From assembly GCF_000359125.1 (NCBI RefSeq), contig NZ_CAAF010000069.1:1-64000 (forward strand): a stretch of 64,000 bases of DNA. The letters are read 5' to 3'. Made by a program: the position numbers and the translations under genes. The stretch comes from Mesorhizobium sp. STM 4661 (GTDB lineage Bacteria; Pseudomonadota; Alphaproteobacteria; Rhizobiales; Rhizobiaceae). The notes beneath the pieces were generated by a model that ran no database searches, was not told where the DNA came from, and saw only the letters and a list, made by a program, of their open reading frames with translations. Below, piece after piece: positions 1 through 8,071 of the stretch (position 1 is the first letter of the stretch; each line of letters opens with the position of its first letter).

Positions 1-118
1 GCGCCACCCGGGAAAAGACCGTGATCATCACGGCAAAGGCCACCTGTCCAGCGGCTAAATCGCGCCAGTTCCACGCTCATGCTTGATGCCGCCGCTATTT
101 CACTCCACATCGGTCTAG
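1..118. other. Window edge, possible 3' end of an upstream gene
   Basis: No complete gene lies here. Two plus-strand frames stay open from the window edge, one ending at a TAA at 57-59 and one at a TGA at 84-86, so either could be the tail of a gene that begins outside the window. The frame ending at 84-86 reads more like protein, but the fragment is too short to identify. The remaining bases are the leader of the gene starting at 119. Confidence 0.25.
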
Positions 119-1231
119 ATGAAAGACGAGACACGAGTGCGGCGTCGGAATTTACTGTGGGGCTTGCCCGCATCGCTGATCCTGCATGCGCTGATCGCAG
201 CTCTCCTGGTCTACGGCCTGCCGACGCCTCCCCAACAGCCGCAGGAGGAGCAACCGGTAAATGTCGCGCTCGTACCTCCGCCCGATCAGCCTAAGCCGAA
301 ACCTGCTCCCCCAAAGGCTCCCAAAGTCGAAAAACCGCCCGAGCAGAAAGTTGAAAAGCCGCCTGCGCCGGAAAAGCAGCCGCTCAAGCCGTCGCCAATC
401 GAGATCCTGAAGCCTGTTTTTCAGTTCGGCGAGAAGGATACCGGCCCCAGGAAATCCCTGGATGGGGGCAGCCCTCAAGACAACTCGCCGTCGCCGGCCA
501 AGGATGAAGATTCGAAGCCGCCTGTCATACCGAAGGCCGAGGAGCAGGCAGATTCAGCCAAGGTCGGCGACAACTCGGCAATCGCAGCGAAGGACGCCGA
601 GCCTGCACAGCAGACGCAGGCACCATCAGCCCGGGACGTAGACAAACAGGAGGCAGACAGACAAGGTGTGGGAACGCACACCGACAAGCAAACAGCCGCG
701 GCACCAACGCCGTTGGCTGCCGCCGGCAGCGACGGTGAGATCGAGCTTCCCACGTCAGCCGAAGCGCCCCAGCCCAGGCCCGCAAATGCGCCGAACCCCA
801 GCCCTGCAAAGGTCTCGAAGCTCGGAAACGCGAGCGCCAGGAGGCCAAGCTCCACGAACGCACGCAACTATGCGGGTCTTCCGGGTGTTCGCCGGCTCTA
901 CTCACAAGGCGCTACCGGCGATGTGCTGGCTACGACCTCAATCGCCGGAGTGCCTCGTGATCAGCGGGCTGCCAAACTTTGCGCCAGCGCGTTGCAGCAA
1001 CAATTACAGGACGCCTCTTATTTTCCTGACCTGGTACCACTTGTTCCGCTGAAGACGGGCAATATCCTTGATGTTCCGCAGGCCGCTTTCCACGCAGCTG
1101 CAACATGGCATCGTCTGAGCTTCCGGTGCGAGGTCGATACCGATGCGACGAAGGTCCTGTCCTTCACCTTCCGTGTCGGACCTACGATCCCGCCCGACGA
1201 ATGGGCCGCCCTTGGACTACCTATTCGCTAG
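119..1231 (+). CDS. DUF930 domain protein with TonB-like architecture
   Basis: A 370-residue protein. It has a charged N-terminus, one hydrophobic segment at about residues 13-34, a long proline/lysine/glutamate-rich stretch from about 36 to 230, and a compact C-terminal domain from about 257. That C-terminal part, with LCASALQQQL and the ending LSFRCEVDTDATKVLSFTF, matches what I know of DUF930, a rhizobial domain of unknown function. The layout (inner-membrane anchor, Pro-rich periplasm-spanning arm, terminal domain) resembles TonB, but no ExbB/ExbD genes are adjacent and the terminal domain is not TonB-C. The 3' end overlaps the convergent gene at 1217 by 15 bases. Function is unknown; an envelope-spanning role is inference. 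Confidence 0.8.
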   Translation: MKDETRVRRRNLLWGLPASLILHALIAALLVYGLPTPPQQPQEEQPVNVALVPPPDQPKPKPAPPKAPKVEKPPEQKVEKPPAPEKQPLKPSPIEILKPVFQFGEKDTGPRKSLDGGSPQDNSPSPAKDEDSKPPVIPKAEEQADSAKVGDNSAIAAKDAEPAQQTQAPSARDVDKQEADRQGVGTHTDKQTAAAPTPLAAAGSDGEIELPTSAEAPQPRPANAPNPSPAKVSKLGNASARRPSSTNARNYAGLPGVRRLYSQGATGDVLATTSIAGVPRDQRAAKLCASALQQQLQDASYFPDLVPLVPLKTGNILDVPQAAFHAAATWHRLSFRCEVDTDATKVLSFTFRVGPTIPPDEWAALGLPIR

Positions 1232-1540
1232 CCCCCGCATCGCCTTCAACTTCTCGGCGACGGAAGCAGCAAGATCGGCATAGCGCTCCTCCAGCCGTTC
1301 GGCCGCCTTGATCACGGAAAAATCATGGCCGAACTTCTCCAGCGCCATGCGCAGCTTCTCGACGAATTCCGCCTGTTTTTCGAGCGCCGAAAACAGCGTC
1401 TTCACTTGCGCCTCGGTGATATCGGGATTGGCCAGCATCTGCGGTACCTCGCGGCCCATCTGGTCGCCGGTGGCGGTCTGCTCCTTCAGGATCTCGATCC
1501 AGTCGGTCAATCGGCAAATCTCCTCTTTCGCCGGCAACAT
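1217..1540 (-). CDS. Conserved hypothetical small helical protein
   Basis: A 107-residue reading frame, mostly charged and predicted helical, rich in Glu, Lys and Ala, with no signal peptide, membrane segment or known catalytic motif. The ATG at 1540 has no clear ribosome-binding site. An in-frame TTG at 1510 is preceded by GAGGAG at good spacing, so the real protein may begin MTDWIEILKEQ (97 residues). It is convergent with the DUF930 gene, and the two 3' ends overlap by 15 bases. I do not recognise a function; the regular coding pattern suggests a real gene. Confidence 0.65.
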   Translation of the reverse strand: MLPAKEEICRLTDWIEILKEQTATGDQMGREVPQMLANPDITEAQVKTLFSALEKQAEFVEKLRMALEKFGHDFSVIKAAERLEERYADLAASVAEKLKAMRGLANR

Positions 1541-1642
1541 GCGCAGCGCCCGCCGACGCGGTCAACCCGAAGACATCAGGAGAAGCTTGCCTGAGCCACA
1601 TCCCACGCTAAGTTCGGCGCTACCCCGAACAAGGAAAAAATC

Positions 1643-2503
1643 ATGACCGCCGACGCCGAAATCCAGACCATTTTGCCCGCCCTTGCCTCAGGCAATGTCG
1701 CCGTCATCACCGGCGGCGCCAGCGGCATCGGGCTTGCCGCGGCCAGGCGGCTGGCGGCACTGGGCATGAAGATCGTGCTGGCCGATATCGGCGGCGCGCG
1801 TCTCGACGAAGCAGGCCGCGTCATCGCCGCAATCGGCGGCGCCGTGCTCGCCGTCCCGACCGACGTCTCAAAAGCAGACGATGTCGACCGGCTGGCGGAA
1901 AAGGCGTTTGGCGCCTTCGGCGGCGTGTCGCTGCTGATGAACAATGCCGGCGTCGGCGACAATCCCGGCAAACCCTGGGAGAACCGCGATGCCTGGAAGC
2001 GGCTGCTGGACATCAATTTCTGGGGCGTCGTGCATGGCGTCGAGGCCTTTGCGCCGCGCATGCTGGCGGCCGGCAAACCAGGCCTGATCATCAACACCGG
2101 CTCCAAGCAAGGCATCACCACGCCGCCCGGAAATCTCGCCTACAACGTCTCCAAATCGGGCGTGAAAACCTTCACCGAAGGGCTGGCGCACGCGCTGCGC
2201 AACGAGCCGGGCGCCCATCTGTCGGCGCATCTGCTTATCCCGGGTTTCACCTACACGGGTCTCACCGAAGGGGCGACGCAAAAACCGGCCGGCGCCTGGA
2301 CCGGCGAGCAGGTGATCGACTTCATGCTGGCATCGCTGATGCGTGGCGATTTCTACATCCTGTGCCCGGACAATGAGGCGACGCGGCCCATGGACGAAAA
2401 GCGCATGGCCTGGGCGATCGGCGACGTCATCGAGAACCGCCCTGCTCTCTCGCGCTGGCATCCGGACCACAAGGACGCTTTCGCGGCATTCATGAAGCGC
2501 TGA
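1643..2503 (+). CDS. SDR family NAD(P)-dependent oxidoreductase
   Basis: A classical short-chain dehydrogenase of 286 residues. The Rossmann cofactor motif TGGASGIG is at residues 23-30, the structural NNAG at about 100-103, the catalytic Ser near 154 and the YNVSK catalytic Tyr/Lys pair at about 167-171. The C-terminal part is longer than in minimal SDRs and contains a substrate-lid-like segment. It stands alone on the plus strand between two minus-strand genes, so its substrate cannot be inferred from context. Oxidation or reduction of an alcohol/ketone pair is the family reaction. Confidence 0.9.
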   Translation: MTADAEIQTILPALASGNVAVITGGASGIGLAAARRLAALGMKIVLADIGGARLDEAGRVIAAIGGAVLAVPTDVSKADDVDRLAEKAFGAFGGVSLLMNNAGVGDNPGKPWENRDAWKRLLDINFWGVVHGVEAFAPRMLAAGKPGLIINTGSKQGITTPPGNLAYNVSKSGVKTFTEGLAHALRNEPGAHLSAHLLIPGFTYTGLTEGATQKPAGAWTGEQVIDFMLASLMRGDFYILCPDNEATRPMDEKRMAWAIGDVIENRPALSRWHPDHKDAFAAFMKR

Positions 2504-2505
2504 GC

Positions 2506-2934
2506 TCAGGCAGCCTGCTTTTTCGCGCCGCGCTTTTGGCCAACGGCCTTCTTGGCGGCCATGTCGGCGATCTCACGGTCATGCCGTTTTGCCGCGCGTT
2601 CGCATTTGTCGCGAATCTCCTCGACCTCGGTTTCGGTCAAATGTTCAATGCCGATGAAGTGGTTGTGGCCTTTGCCGACCCGGATCAGCTCGTCGAGCTT
2701 CGCCTGGATCGCCGCGCCATCGCGGTTCTGGGTGTTCTGGATGAGGAACACCATCAGGAAGGTGATGATCGTGGTGCCGGTGTTGATGACCAACTGCCAG
2801 GTATCCGAAAAGCCGAAGACCGGCCCGCTTGTCGCCCAGACCAGGATGATCAGGCAGCAGAAGGCAAATGTCAGCGGCAGACCGGCGAGATGGGCAACCC
2901 TGTTGGCCATCCCAGTGAAAAGCTTTTCCATCAT
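2506..2934 (-). CDS. Low-affinity iron permease family protein
   Basis: A small inner-membrane protein of 142 residues from the chosen start MMEKLFTGMANRV. Two hydrophobic segments (AGLPLTFAFCCLIILVWAT and VINTGTTIITFLMVFLIQN) are followed by the family-typical QNTQNRDGAAIQAKLDEL. The C-terminal tail is a charged helix ending in lysine-rich sequence. The pattern matches the bacterial low-affinity iron permease family (PF04120 type); iron transport is inherited from the fungal family and is unproven for bacterial members. The frame stays open upstream to 2997, but residues before the double Met are not membrane-protein-like, so I start at 2934. The stop lies just beyond that of the convergent SDR. 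Confidence 0.8.
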   Translation of the reverse strand: MMEKLFTGMANRVAHLAGLPLTFAFCCLIILVWATSGPVFGFSDTWQLVINTGTTIITFLMVFLIQNTQNRDGAAIQAKLDELIRVGKGHNHFIGIEHLTETEVEEIRDKCERAAKRHDREIADMAAKKAVGQKRGAKKQAA

Positions 2935-3111
2935 GGCAGGGAGAAACAACCGGCAGCTGCTTCGAGTTCCCTGTCGATGAGGATTTCGCCAATGCAATTG
3001 AATGCGCGCGAAAAGAGCATCGCCCGGAAAACAGTCCTTATGAGTTTGGCGCGATAGTCATTGCACAGGCAAAGTGCCTGCTCCTTCCGCTTCACGGCGG
3101 TTTATCTCCAG

Positions 3112-3148
3112 CCCCTCCCGCCGCGCCACCCCCGCAAGGCGGGAGGGG
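3112..3148. repeat. Perfect 11-bp GC-rich inverted repeat
   Basis: CCCCTCCCGCC (3112-3122) is the exact reverse complement of GGCGGGAGGGG (3138-3148), with a 15-base loop and TTTCTT on the plus-strand side. It lies between the start of the iron-permease-family gene and the end of the hexapeptide transferase gene. It may act as a transcription barrier or be a dispersed palindrome; no plus-strand gene is available for it to terminate. Confidence 0.6.
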
Positions 3149-3195
3149 TTTCTTCCCCAAAAGAGCGCCAACCGCCGATCCGCTTGGAGCGAAGA

Positions 3196-3831
3196 TCAGG
3201 CGTCTTCCCAGCGGTCGAGGAAGGCTTCGATCGACAGCGCCTGCATGTCGGGGATTGCCCTGGCGAGTTTTTCCACTGGCCAGTCCCACCAGCCAAGATT
3301 TTCGATCCGCGCGGCGATATCGGCGGTGAAACGCTGGCGCAGCGGGCTGGCCGGAACGCCGGCGACGATGGTATAGGACGGCACGTCGCGCGTCACCACC
3401 GCATTGGCGCCGACGATCGCGCCATTGCCGATGGTCACATCAGGCATGATCACCGCGCCATGGCCGATCCAGACATCGTGGCCGATGCTGACGGACCTGG
3501 CCCGCCGCCGCTCCCGGAACGCCGCATCGACGCCCAGCCAGCGGAAATATTCGTTCGGCCGGTAGCTGACCTTGTGCTGCGTCAGCCGCTCGATCGGATG
3601 CTCCAGCGCGTTGATGCGGCTGTTGGCGGCGATCGAACAGAACTTGCCGATGGTGGTGTAGATCGCCTCGGCATGGCGCTCGAAATAGGAGAAATCGCCG
3701 ACCACCACCTCGCGCAGGATGACGCGCTCGCCGATCGAGGCATAGCGCCCGAGCTTGCACGCCTTCAATTCCGCGGTCGGATGGATGCGCGGCTCGGGAT
3801 CTTTCGGGACAAGGTTTTCGGGACGATCCAT
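3196..3831 (-). CDS. Hexapeptide-repeat acyltransferase, phosphonate-metabolism type
   Basis: A 211-residue left-handed beta-helix acyltransferase (DapH/DapD/GlmU-related). Imperfect hexapeptide repeats run from IHPTAELKACKLGRYASIGE through IGKFCSIAANSRINALEHP and GHDVWIGHGAVIMPDVTIG to GAIVGANAVVTRDVPSYTIV, with the usual AGVPASPLRQRF exit. The overall form, including YTTIGKFCSIAA and the C-terminal WWDWPVEKL, resembles the transferase found in phosphonate (phn) gene clusters. No phn genes are in this window, so that role is inference. The catalytic His of the family is probably the one in GHDVWIGHG. It is separated from creA by about 108 bases that contain two hairpins. Confidence 0.8.
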   Translation of the reverse strand: MDRPENLVPKDPEPRIHPTAELKACKLGRYASIGERVILREVVVGDFSYFERHAEAIYTTIGKFCSIAANSRINALEHPIERLTQHKVSYRPNEYFRWLGVDAAFRERRRARSVSIGHDVWIGHGAVIMPDVTIGNGAIVGANAVVTRDVPSYTIVAGVPASPLRQRFTADIAARIENLGWWDWPVEKLARAIPDMQALSIEAFLDRWEDA

Positions 3832-3852
3832 GCCGGCGGCTTTACGTCAGCG

Positions 3853-3881
3853 CAATTGCTCCTGCAAGGCGGGAGCAATTG
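3853..3881. repeat. Hairpin 1 of a tandem pair downstream of creA
   Basis: CAATTGCTCC (3853-3862) and GGAGCAATTG (3872-3881) are perfect inverted repeats around a 9-base loop. With the neighbouring hairpin it occupies the gap between creA and the hexapeptide transferase gene, both on the minus strand. It could stop or attenuate creA transcription, but there is no clear U-tract. Confidence 0.5.
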
Positions 3882-3890
3882 TCGCGTCGC

Positions 3891-3918
3891 CGATTGGTCC
3901 CGCAAGCGGGACCGATCG
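3891..3918. terminator. Hairpin 2, candidate creA terminator
   Basis: CGATTGGTCCCG and CGGGACCGATCG pair with a single G-T mismatch around a CAAG loop. The stem is strong and GC-rich, sitting about 20 bases beyond the creA stop in its direction of transcription. It lacks an obvious T-run, so terminator function is a reasonable but unproven reading. Confidence 0.4.
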
Positions 3919-3939
3919 TCCGTCAGCTATTGCCGGAGC

Positions 3940-4443
3940 CTATTTCGGCTTGCCGTTGGTCCACACCACGTTCTGGCCGTAGAGCGGCACCGTGGTGACC
4001 GACATTTTCGCCGAGCCGTCCTGCACCTGGCGCGAATGCGACAGATAGATCAACGTCTCGTTGGCCTTGTCGTAGATGCGGTTCACCACCTGCTTCTTCC
4101 AGATCAGGCTGATGCCTTGCCTGAACACCTCCTCGCCGGCCTCGCTCATGTCGATGGCGCCGATGGTGATCGGTCCGGTCTGGCGGCAGGAGATCGAGGA
4201 ATCGGACGGATCCTCGAACCAGTTGCCCTTCCGCAGGCGGTCGATGACGCCGCGGTCGAAATAGGAGACGTGGCAAGTCACGCCTTCGACCTTCGGGTCC
4301 TTGATCGCCTCGACGATGATGTCGTTGCCGAGCCAGTCGACGCCGACCTTGCCGACCTCCTGGGCGACGGCCGCGCCAGCGCCGACAACGAGACATGCGG
4401 CCAAAGCGCCGCCGATCAGTTTTCGCCCAATCAGTCCTTGCAA
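3940..4443 (-). CDS. creA: CreA family periplasmic protein
   Basis: A 167-residue protein with a cleavable signal peptide (KLIGGALAACLVVGAGAAVAQ, cleavage after about residue 28). The mature domain is recognisable as CreA by VGKVGVDWLGNDIIVEAIKDP near its start, the cysteine-containing VTCHVSYFDRG, and SSISCRQTGPI. The two cysteines may form a disulfide in the periplasm. CreA is conserved across Proteobacteria but its molecular function is unknown. The gene is divergent from the SCO gene across about 190 bases that should hold both promoters. Confidence 0.9.
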   Translation of the reverse strand: MQGLIGRKLIGGALAACLVVGAGAAVAQEVGKVGVDWLGNDIIVEAIKDPKVEGVTCHVSYFDRGVIDRLRKGNWFEDPSDSSISCRQTGPITIGAIDMSEAGEEVFRQGISLIWKKQVVNRIYDKANETLIYLSHSRQVQDGSAKMSVTTVPLYGQNVVWTNGKPK

Positions 4444-4637
4444 GGTTAGCCTCCTGCGGTTCGAGTTTTGCCGGTCTCAGGTGGGGCGAAGGACGGCGCT
4501 TTGCAAGCTGGATCGTGCGTGCGGGCCCGCCGGTTGCGGCAACGCGACATCTTTGCGTGCGCGGTATCAAAGAGTTAAGAGTGTTCGCCAAATGGCGCCG
4601 ATCCCGCGCGCCAATGAAAATCAGACGGACACAATCG

Positions 4638-5216
4638 ATGATGCGTTCAATTCTGGTCGGCATTCTCGTCCTGATGGCGGCAGGCATAGGCTGGCTCACC
4701 TTCGACTGGTACCGCGGGCTCTATGGCGGCGAGCCCTATGGCGCGCCCTTCACGCTGGTCGACCAGAAGGGGGCTCCGATCACCGAAGCCGCGCTTCGCG
4801 GCCGCCCCAGCGTCGTCTTCTTCGGCTTCACCAACTGCCCCGAGGTCTGCCCGACCACGCTCTTCGAGATGGCCGGCTGGCTGAAGACGATGGGCGACAG
4901 CGGCAAGGACTTGCGTGCCTATTTCGTCACGGTCGATCCCGAGCGCGATACGCCCGAGATCATGAACACCTATGTCGGCAATTTTTCCGACCGCATCGTC
5001 GGCATATCGGGCGATCCGGACAAGGTGCATGCCATGGCCAAGGCCTTCGGCATCTACTGGAAGAAGGTCGACACCGGCGACGGCGACTACACGATGGACC
5101 ACACCGCCTCGGTGCTGCTGCTCAACGCCAAGGGCGAGTTTGCCGGCACCATCGCTTACGGAGAAAGTGCGGAGACCGCCGTCGCCAAGCTCAAGCGGCT
5201 GGCTGGCGAAAGCTGA
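4638..5216 (+). CDS. SCO1/SenC family copper chaperone
   Basis: A membrane-anchored thioredoxin-fold protein of 192 residues. An N-terminal hydrophobic anchor (SILVGILVLMAAGIGWLTF) is followed by the SCO core. The copper ligands are present: the CPEVC motif gives Cys67 and Cys71, and His155 lies in TMDHTASVLL. VDPERDTPE is also typical. These proteins deliver copper to the CuA site of cytochrome c oxidase, acting at the outer face of the inner membrane. The start at 4638 follows a weak AGACGGA; an ATG at 4614 is also possible and adds eight residues. The frame remains open back to 4395, but that part is non-coding in character. prmA begins 10 bases after the stop. Confidence 0.92.
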   Translation: MMRSILVGILVLMAAGIGWLTFDWYRGLYGGEPYGAPFTLVDQKGAPITEAALRGRPSVVFFGFTNCPEVCPTTLFEMAGWLKTMGDSGKDLRAYFVTVDPERDTPEIMNTYVGNFSDRIVGISGDPDKVHAMAKAFGIYWKKVDTGDGDYTMDHTASVLLLNAKGEFAGTIAYGESAETAVAKLKRLAGES

Positions 5217-5226
5217 TGCATCGTTC

Positions 5227-6099
5227 ATGACCCAGACGCGGCTTTACTTCACGGCCGGCAAGATCGAGACCGACCGTATCTTCGCGGCCCTGGGCGCGGC
5301 CTTCGAGGACGAAGGCCTGCCGATCGCCCTACTGGAGGTCGATGAGGACCGCGACATCCATGAAGTGTCGCTCTATGCCGACGGCGATGTCGACGCCGTC
5401 GAGATCAAGGTGAAGGACATTCTCGCCGGCCTTTCGCTGCCGAGGCCGGTCGAGCGCGAGGCCCTGGCCGATATCGACTGGGTGGCGCGCTCGCTGGAAG
5501 GGCTGAAGCCGGTGCGCGCCGGCCGCTTCTTTGTTCATGGCGCGCATGACCGCGGCAAGCGCCGCAGCGGCGAACTCGCCATCGAGATCGAGGCGGGGCT
5601 GGCCTTCGGCACCGGCCATCACGGCACCACCGCCGGCTGCCTCGAAACGCTCGAACAGGTCGTGCGGCGCGAGCACCCGCGCAATGCGCTCGACCTCGGC
5701 ACCGGCAGCGCCGTCCTGGCTATTGCCGTGGCCAAGCTTGCGCATATCCCGGTTCTGGCCACCGACATCGATCCGGTCGCCGTCAAGGTGGCCGCCGCCA
5801 ATGCCCGGCTCAACCACGTCAAGGCGCTGGTCGAAACGGTAACGGCGCCGGGTTTCCACCATCCGATCTTTGCCGCGCGCGCGCCCTTCGACCTCATCGT
5901 CGCCAACATATTGGCGCGGCCGCTGATGCGGCTGGCGCCCGAAATGGCCGGGCATATCGCGCTCGGCGGCTCGATTGTGCTGTCAGGCATCCTCGACCGG
6001 CAACGCGACGCGGTGATTGCGGCCTATGTCGGCCAGAGATTTCGCCATGTCAGGACCTTGCATCGCGAGGGCTGGGTGACGCTCCACCTCAAGCGGTGA
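5227..6099 (+). CDS. prmA: Ribosomal protein L11 methyltransferase
   Basis: A 290-residue SAM-dependent methyltransferase. The N-terminal part is an L11-recognition domain (TRLYFTAGKIETDRIFAAL). The linker motif FGTGHHGTTAGCLETLE leads into the Rossmann methyltransferase domain with LDLGTGSAVLAIAVAKL (SAM motif I), the ATDIDPVAVKVA motif II and DLIVANILARPL as the catalytic NxL-type motif. It trimethylates lysines and the N-terminus of ribosomal protein L11. The ATG at 5227 is chosen because upstream codons in the same frame lie inside the SCO gene. Spacing suggests co-transcription with the SCO gene. Confidence 0.95.
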   Translation: MTQTRLYFTAGKIETDRIFAALGAAFEDEGLPIALLEVDEDRDIHEVSLYADGDVDAVEIKVKDILAGLSLPRPVEREALADIDWVARSLEGLKPVRAGRFFVHGAHDRGKRRSGELAIEIEAGLAFGTGHHGTTAGCLETLEQVVRREHPRNALDLGTGSAVLAIAVAKLAHIPVLATDIDPVAVKVAAANARLNHVKALVETVTAPGFHHPIFAARAPFDLIVANILARPLMRLAPEMAGHIALGGSIVLSGILDRQRDAVIAAYVGQRFRHVRTLHREGWVTLHLKR

Positions 6100-6208
6100 G
6101 ATGCCGCGCCGCTCCCCTTCACATCCCCAAGATCAGCGCCGCAAAAAGCTGATTCCGATTTTCAGAGCCATGCGCTAGGTTGCGGCCAGCATCCGAGGAG
6201 AGGCCACC

Positions 6209-8053
6209 ATGTTCCAGACCTTTGATTCCGCCGGCGATCCCGCCGTCGGCAAGCCTCGTGTGGCGCTGCTGCGGCAATGGCTGGCGGCCAACGGGCTGGA
6301 TGGGTTCATCGTGCCGCGCGCCGACGAGCACCAGGGCGAATATGTCGCCGACCGCTCGGCGCGGCTGAAATGGCTGACCGGCTTCAGCGGCTCGGCCGGC
6401 GTCGCCATCGTGCTTGGCGACCGCGCCTTGATGTTCGTCGACGGGCGCTACACGCTGCAGGTGCGCCAGGAGGTCGATCTCGGCATCTTTGCGATCGAGA
6501 GTCTGGTCGACAACCCGCCCGCCGCCTGGATCAAGGACAATCTCGGCAAGGGCGCGCGGCTCGGCTTCGATCCGTGGCTGCAAACGATCGGCGACGTCAA
6601 GGCGCTGAAGGCCTCGGCCGAGAAATCGGGCGCGGTGCTGGTGCCGCTCGACAACAATCCGATCGACGCCATCTGGAAGGACCAGCCCGAACCGCCGCTG
6701 GCGCCGGTCGAGATTCACCCGATCGGCTTTGCCGGCGAACTGGGTCGGGACAAGCTGGCGCGGCTGGCATCGGCCCTCGGCAAGGACGGCGCCACCCATG
6801 CCGTGCTGACCGACCCGTCCTCCATCGCCTGGGCCTTCGATATCCGTGGCGGCGACGTGCCGCATACGCCGCTGGCGCTCGGCTTCGCCGTGCTTGCGGC
6901 CGACGGCAAGCATCAGCTGTTCATGGACCAGCGCAAGTTCTCGCGCACGGTGGCCGCCTATCTGACCCAGCTCGCCGATCTGCATGAACCCGATGAATTC
7001 GAAGCGGCTGTTGTCGCGCTGGCCAAGGGCGGCGCCAAAATAGCGCTGGACCCGGTGCTGGCGGCCGAAAAACTCAGGATGCTGGTCGAGGACAATGGCG
7101 GCACCGTCATTTCAGCACCCGACCCCGCCCGCATTCCACGCGCGACGAAAAACCAGGCCGAGATCAATGGCGCGCGCGCCGCGCATCGCCGCGACGGCGC
7201 GGCGGTTGCCAGGCTGCTCTGCTGGCTCGACCGCCAGAAACCCGGCAAGCTCGACGAGATCGCCGTCGTCACCAAGCTCGAAGAGTGCCGCCGCGGCACC
7301 GGCGAAGAGACGCAGATGCCGCTGCGCGACGTGTCCTTCGACACCATTTCGGGCGCTGGCCCGAACGGCGCCATCATGCATTATCGCGTTTCCCGCGCCA
7401 CCAACCGCAAACTCAAGTCTGGCGAACTGTTCCTGCTCGATTCCGGCGGACAGTACCAGGACGGCACCACCGACATCACCCGCACCGTGCCGATCGGCAA
7501 GCCGACCGAGGAAATGCGCGAGCGCTTCACCCTGGTGCTGAAGGGCATGATCGGCATTTCCACGCTGCGCTTCCCCGCGGGCACGCGCGGCTCCGAAATC
7601 GACGCGGTGGCGCGGCTGGCGCTATGGAAACACGGCTGCGATTTCGCCCACGGCACCGGCCATGGCGTCGGCTCCTATCTGGCCGTGCATGAGGGGCCGC
7701 AGCGCATCGCCAGGACCGGCACCGAAAAGCTGCTCGCCGGCATGATCCTCTCCAACGAGCCCGGCTACTACAAGGAAGGCGCCTACGGCATCCGCATCGA
7801 GAACCTCGTCCTGGTGACCCCGGCCGAGGCGATAGAGGGCGGCGATATCGCCATGCACGGTTTCGAGACGCTGACGCTGGCGCCCATCGACGTCAGGCTG
7901 GTGCGCACAGATCTGTTGACGCGCGACGAGCTGCATTGGCTCGATCAATACCATGCGCGCGTGCTCGCCGAGATCGGACCGATGCTCGACGGCGAAACCC
8001 TGGCTTGGCTGGAAAAGGCAACCGCACCACTGCCGCACGACGCCAAGATCTGA
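6209..8053 (+). CDS. Aminopeptidase P family (Xaa-Pro aminopeptidase, M24B)
   Basis: A 614-residue peptidase with two N-terminal creatinase-like domains and a C-terminal pita-bread M24 domain, the long form of the family. Metal ligands are visible: the two Asp in LLDSGGQYQDGTTDITRTV, the His in FAHGTGHGVGSYL, and the Glu residues in LSNEPGYYKEGAYGIRIEN. It should bind two Mn ions and release N-terminal residues ahead of proline in the cytoplasm. The upstream 109 bases carry a purine-rich site (GAGGAGAGG) ahead of the ATG. It appears to be a single-gene unit. Confidence 0.95.
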   Translation: MFQTFDSAGDPAVGKPRVALLRQWLAANGLDGFIVPRADEHQGEYVADRSARLKWLTGFSGSAGVAIVLGDRALMFVDGRYTLQVRQEVDLGIFAIESLVDNPPAAWIKDNLGKGARLGFDPWLQTIGDVKALKASAEKSGAVLVPLDNNPIDAIWKDQPEPPLAPVEIHPIGFAGELGRDKLARLASALGKDGATHAVLTDPSSIAWAFDIRGGDVPHTPLALGFAVLAADGKHQLFMDQRKFSRTVAAYLTQLADLHEPDEFEAAVVALAKGGAKIALDPVLAAEKLRMLVEDNGGTVISAPDPARIPRATKNQAEINGARAAHRRDGAAVARLLCWLDRQKPGKLDEIAVVTKLEECRRGTGEETQMPLRDVSFDTISGAGPNGAIMHYRVSRATNRKLKSGELFLLDSGGQYQDGTTDITRTVPIGKPTEEMRERFTLVLKGMIGISTLRFPAGTRGSEIDAVARLALWKHGCDFAHGTGHGVGSYLAVHEGPQRIARTGTEKLLAGMILSNEPGYYKEGAYGIRIENLVLVTPAEAIEGGDIAMHGFETLTLAPIDVRLVRTDLLTRDELHWLDQYHARVLAEIGPMLDGETLAWLEKATAPLPHDAKI

Positions 8054-8071
8054 CTTTTGCAAGGCGATAGG

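Noticed and set aside
3061..4449. Plus-strand open frame of over 460 codons across the hexapeptide transferase and creA genes
   Set aside because: Both genes on the minus strand have clear family motifs; this frame runs through intergenic hairpins and shows no protein-like pattern.
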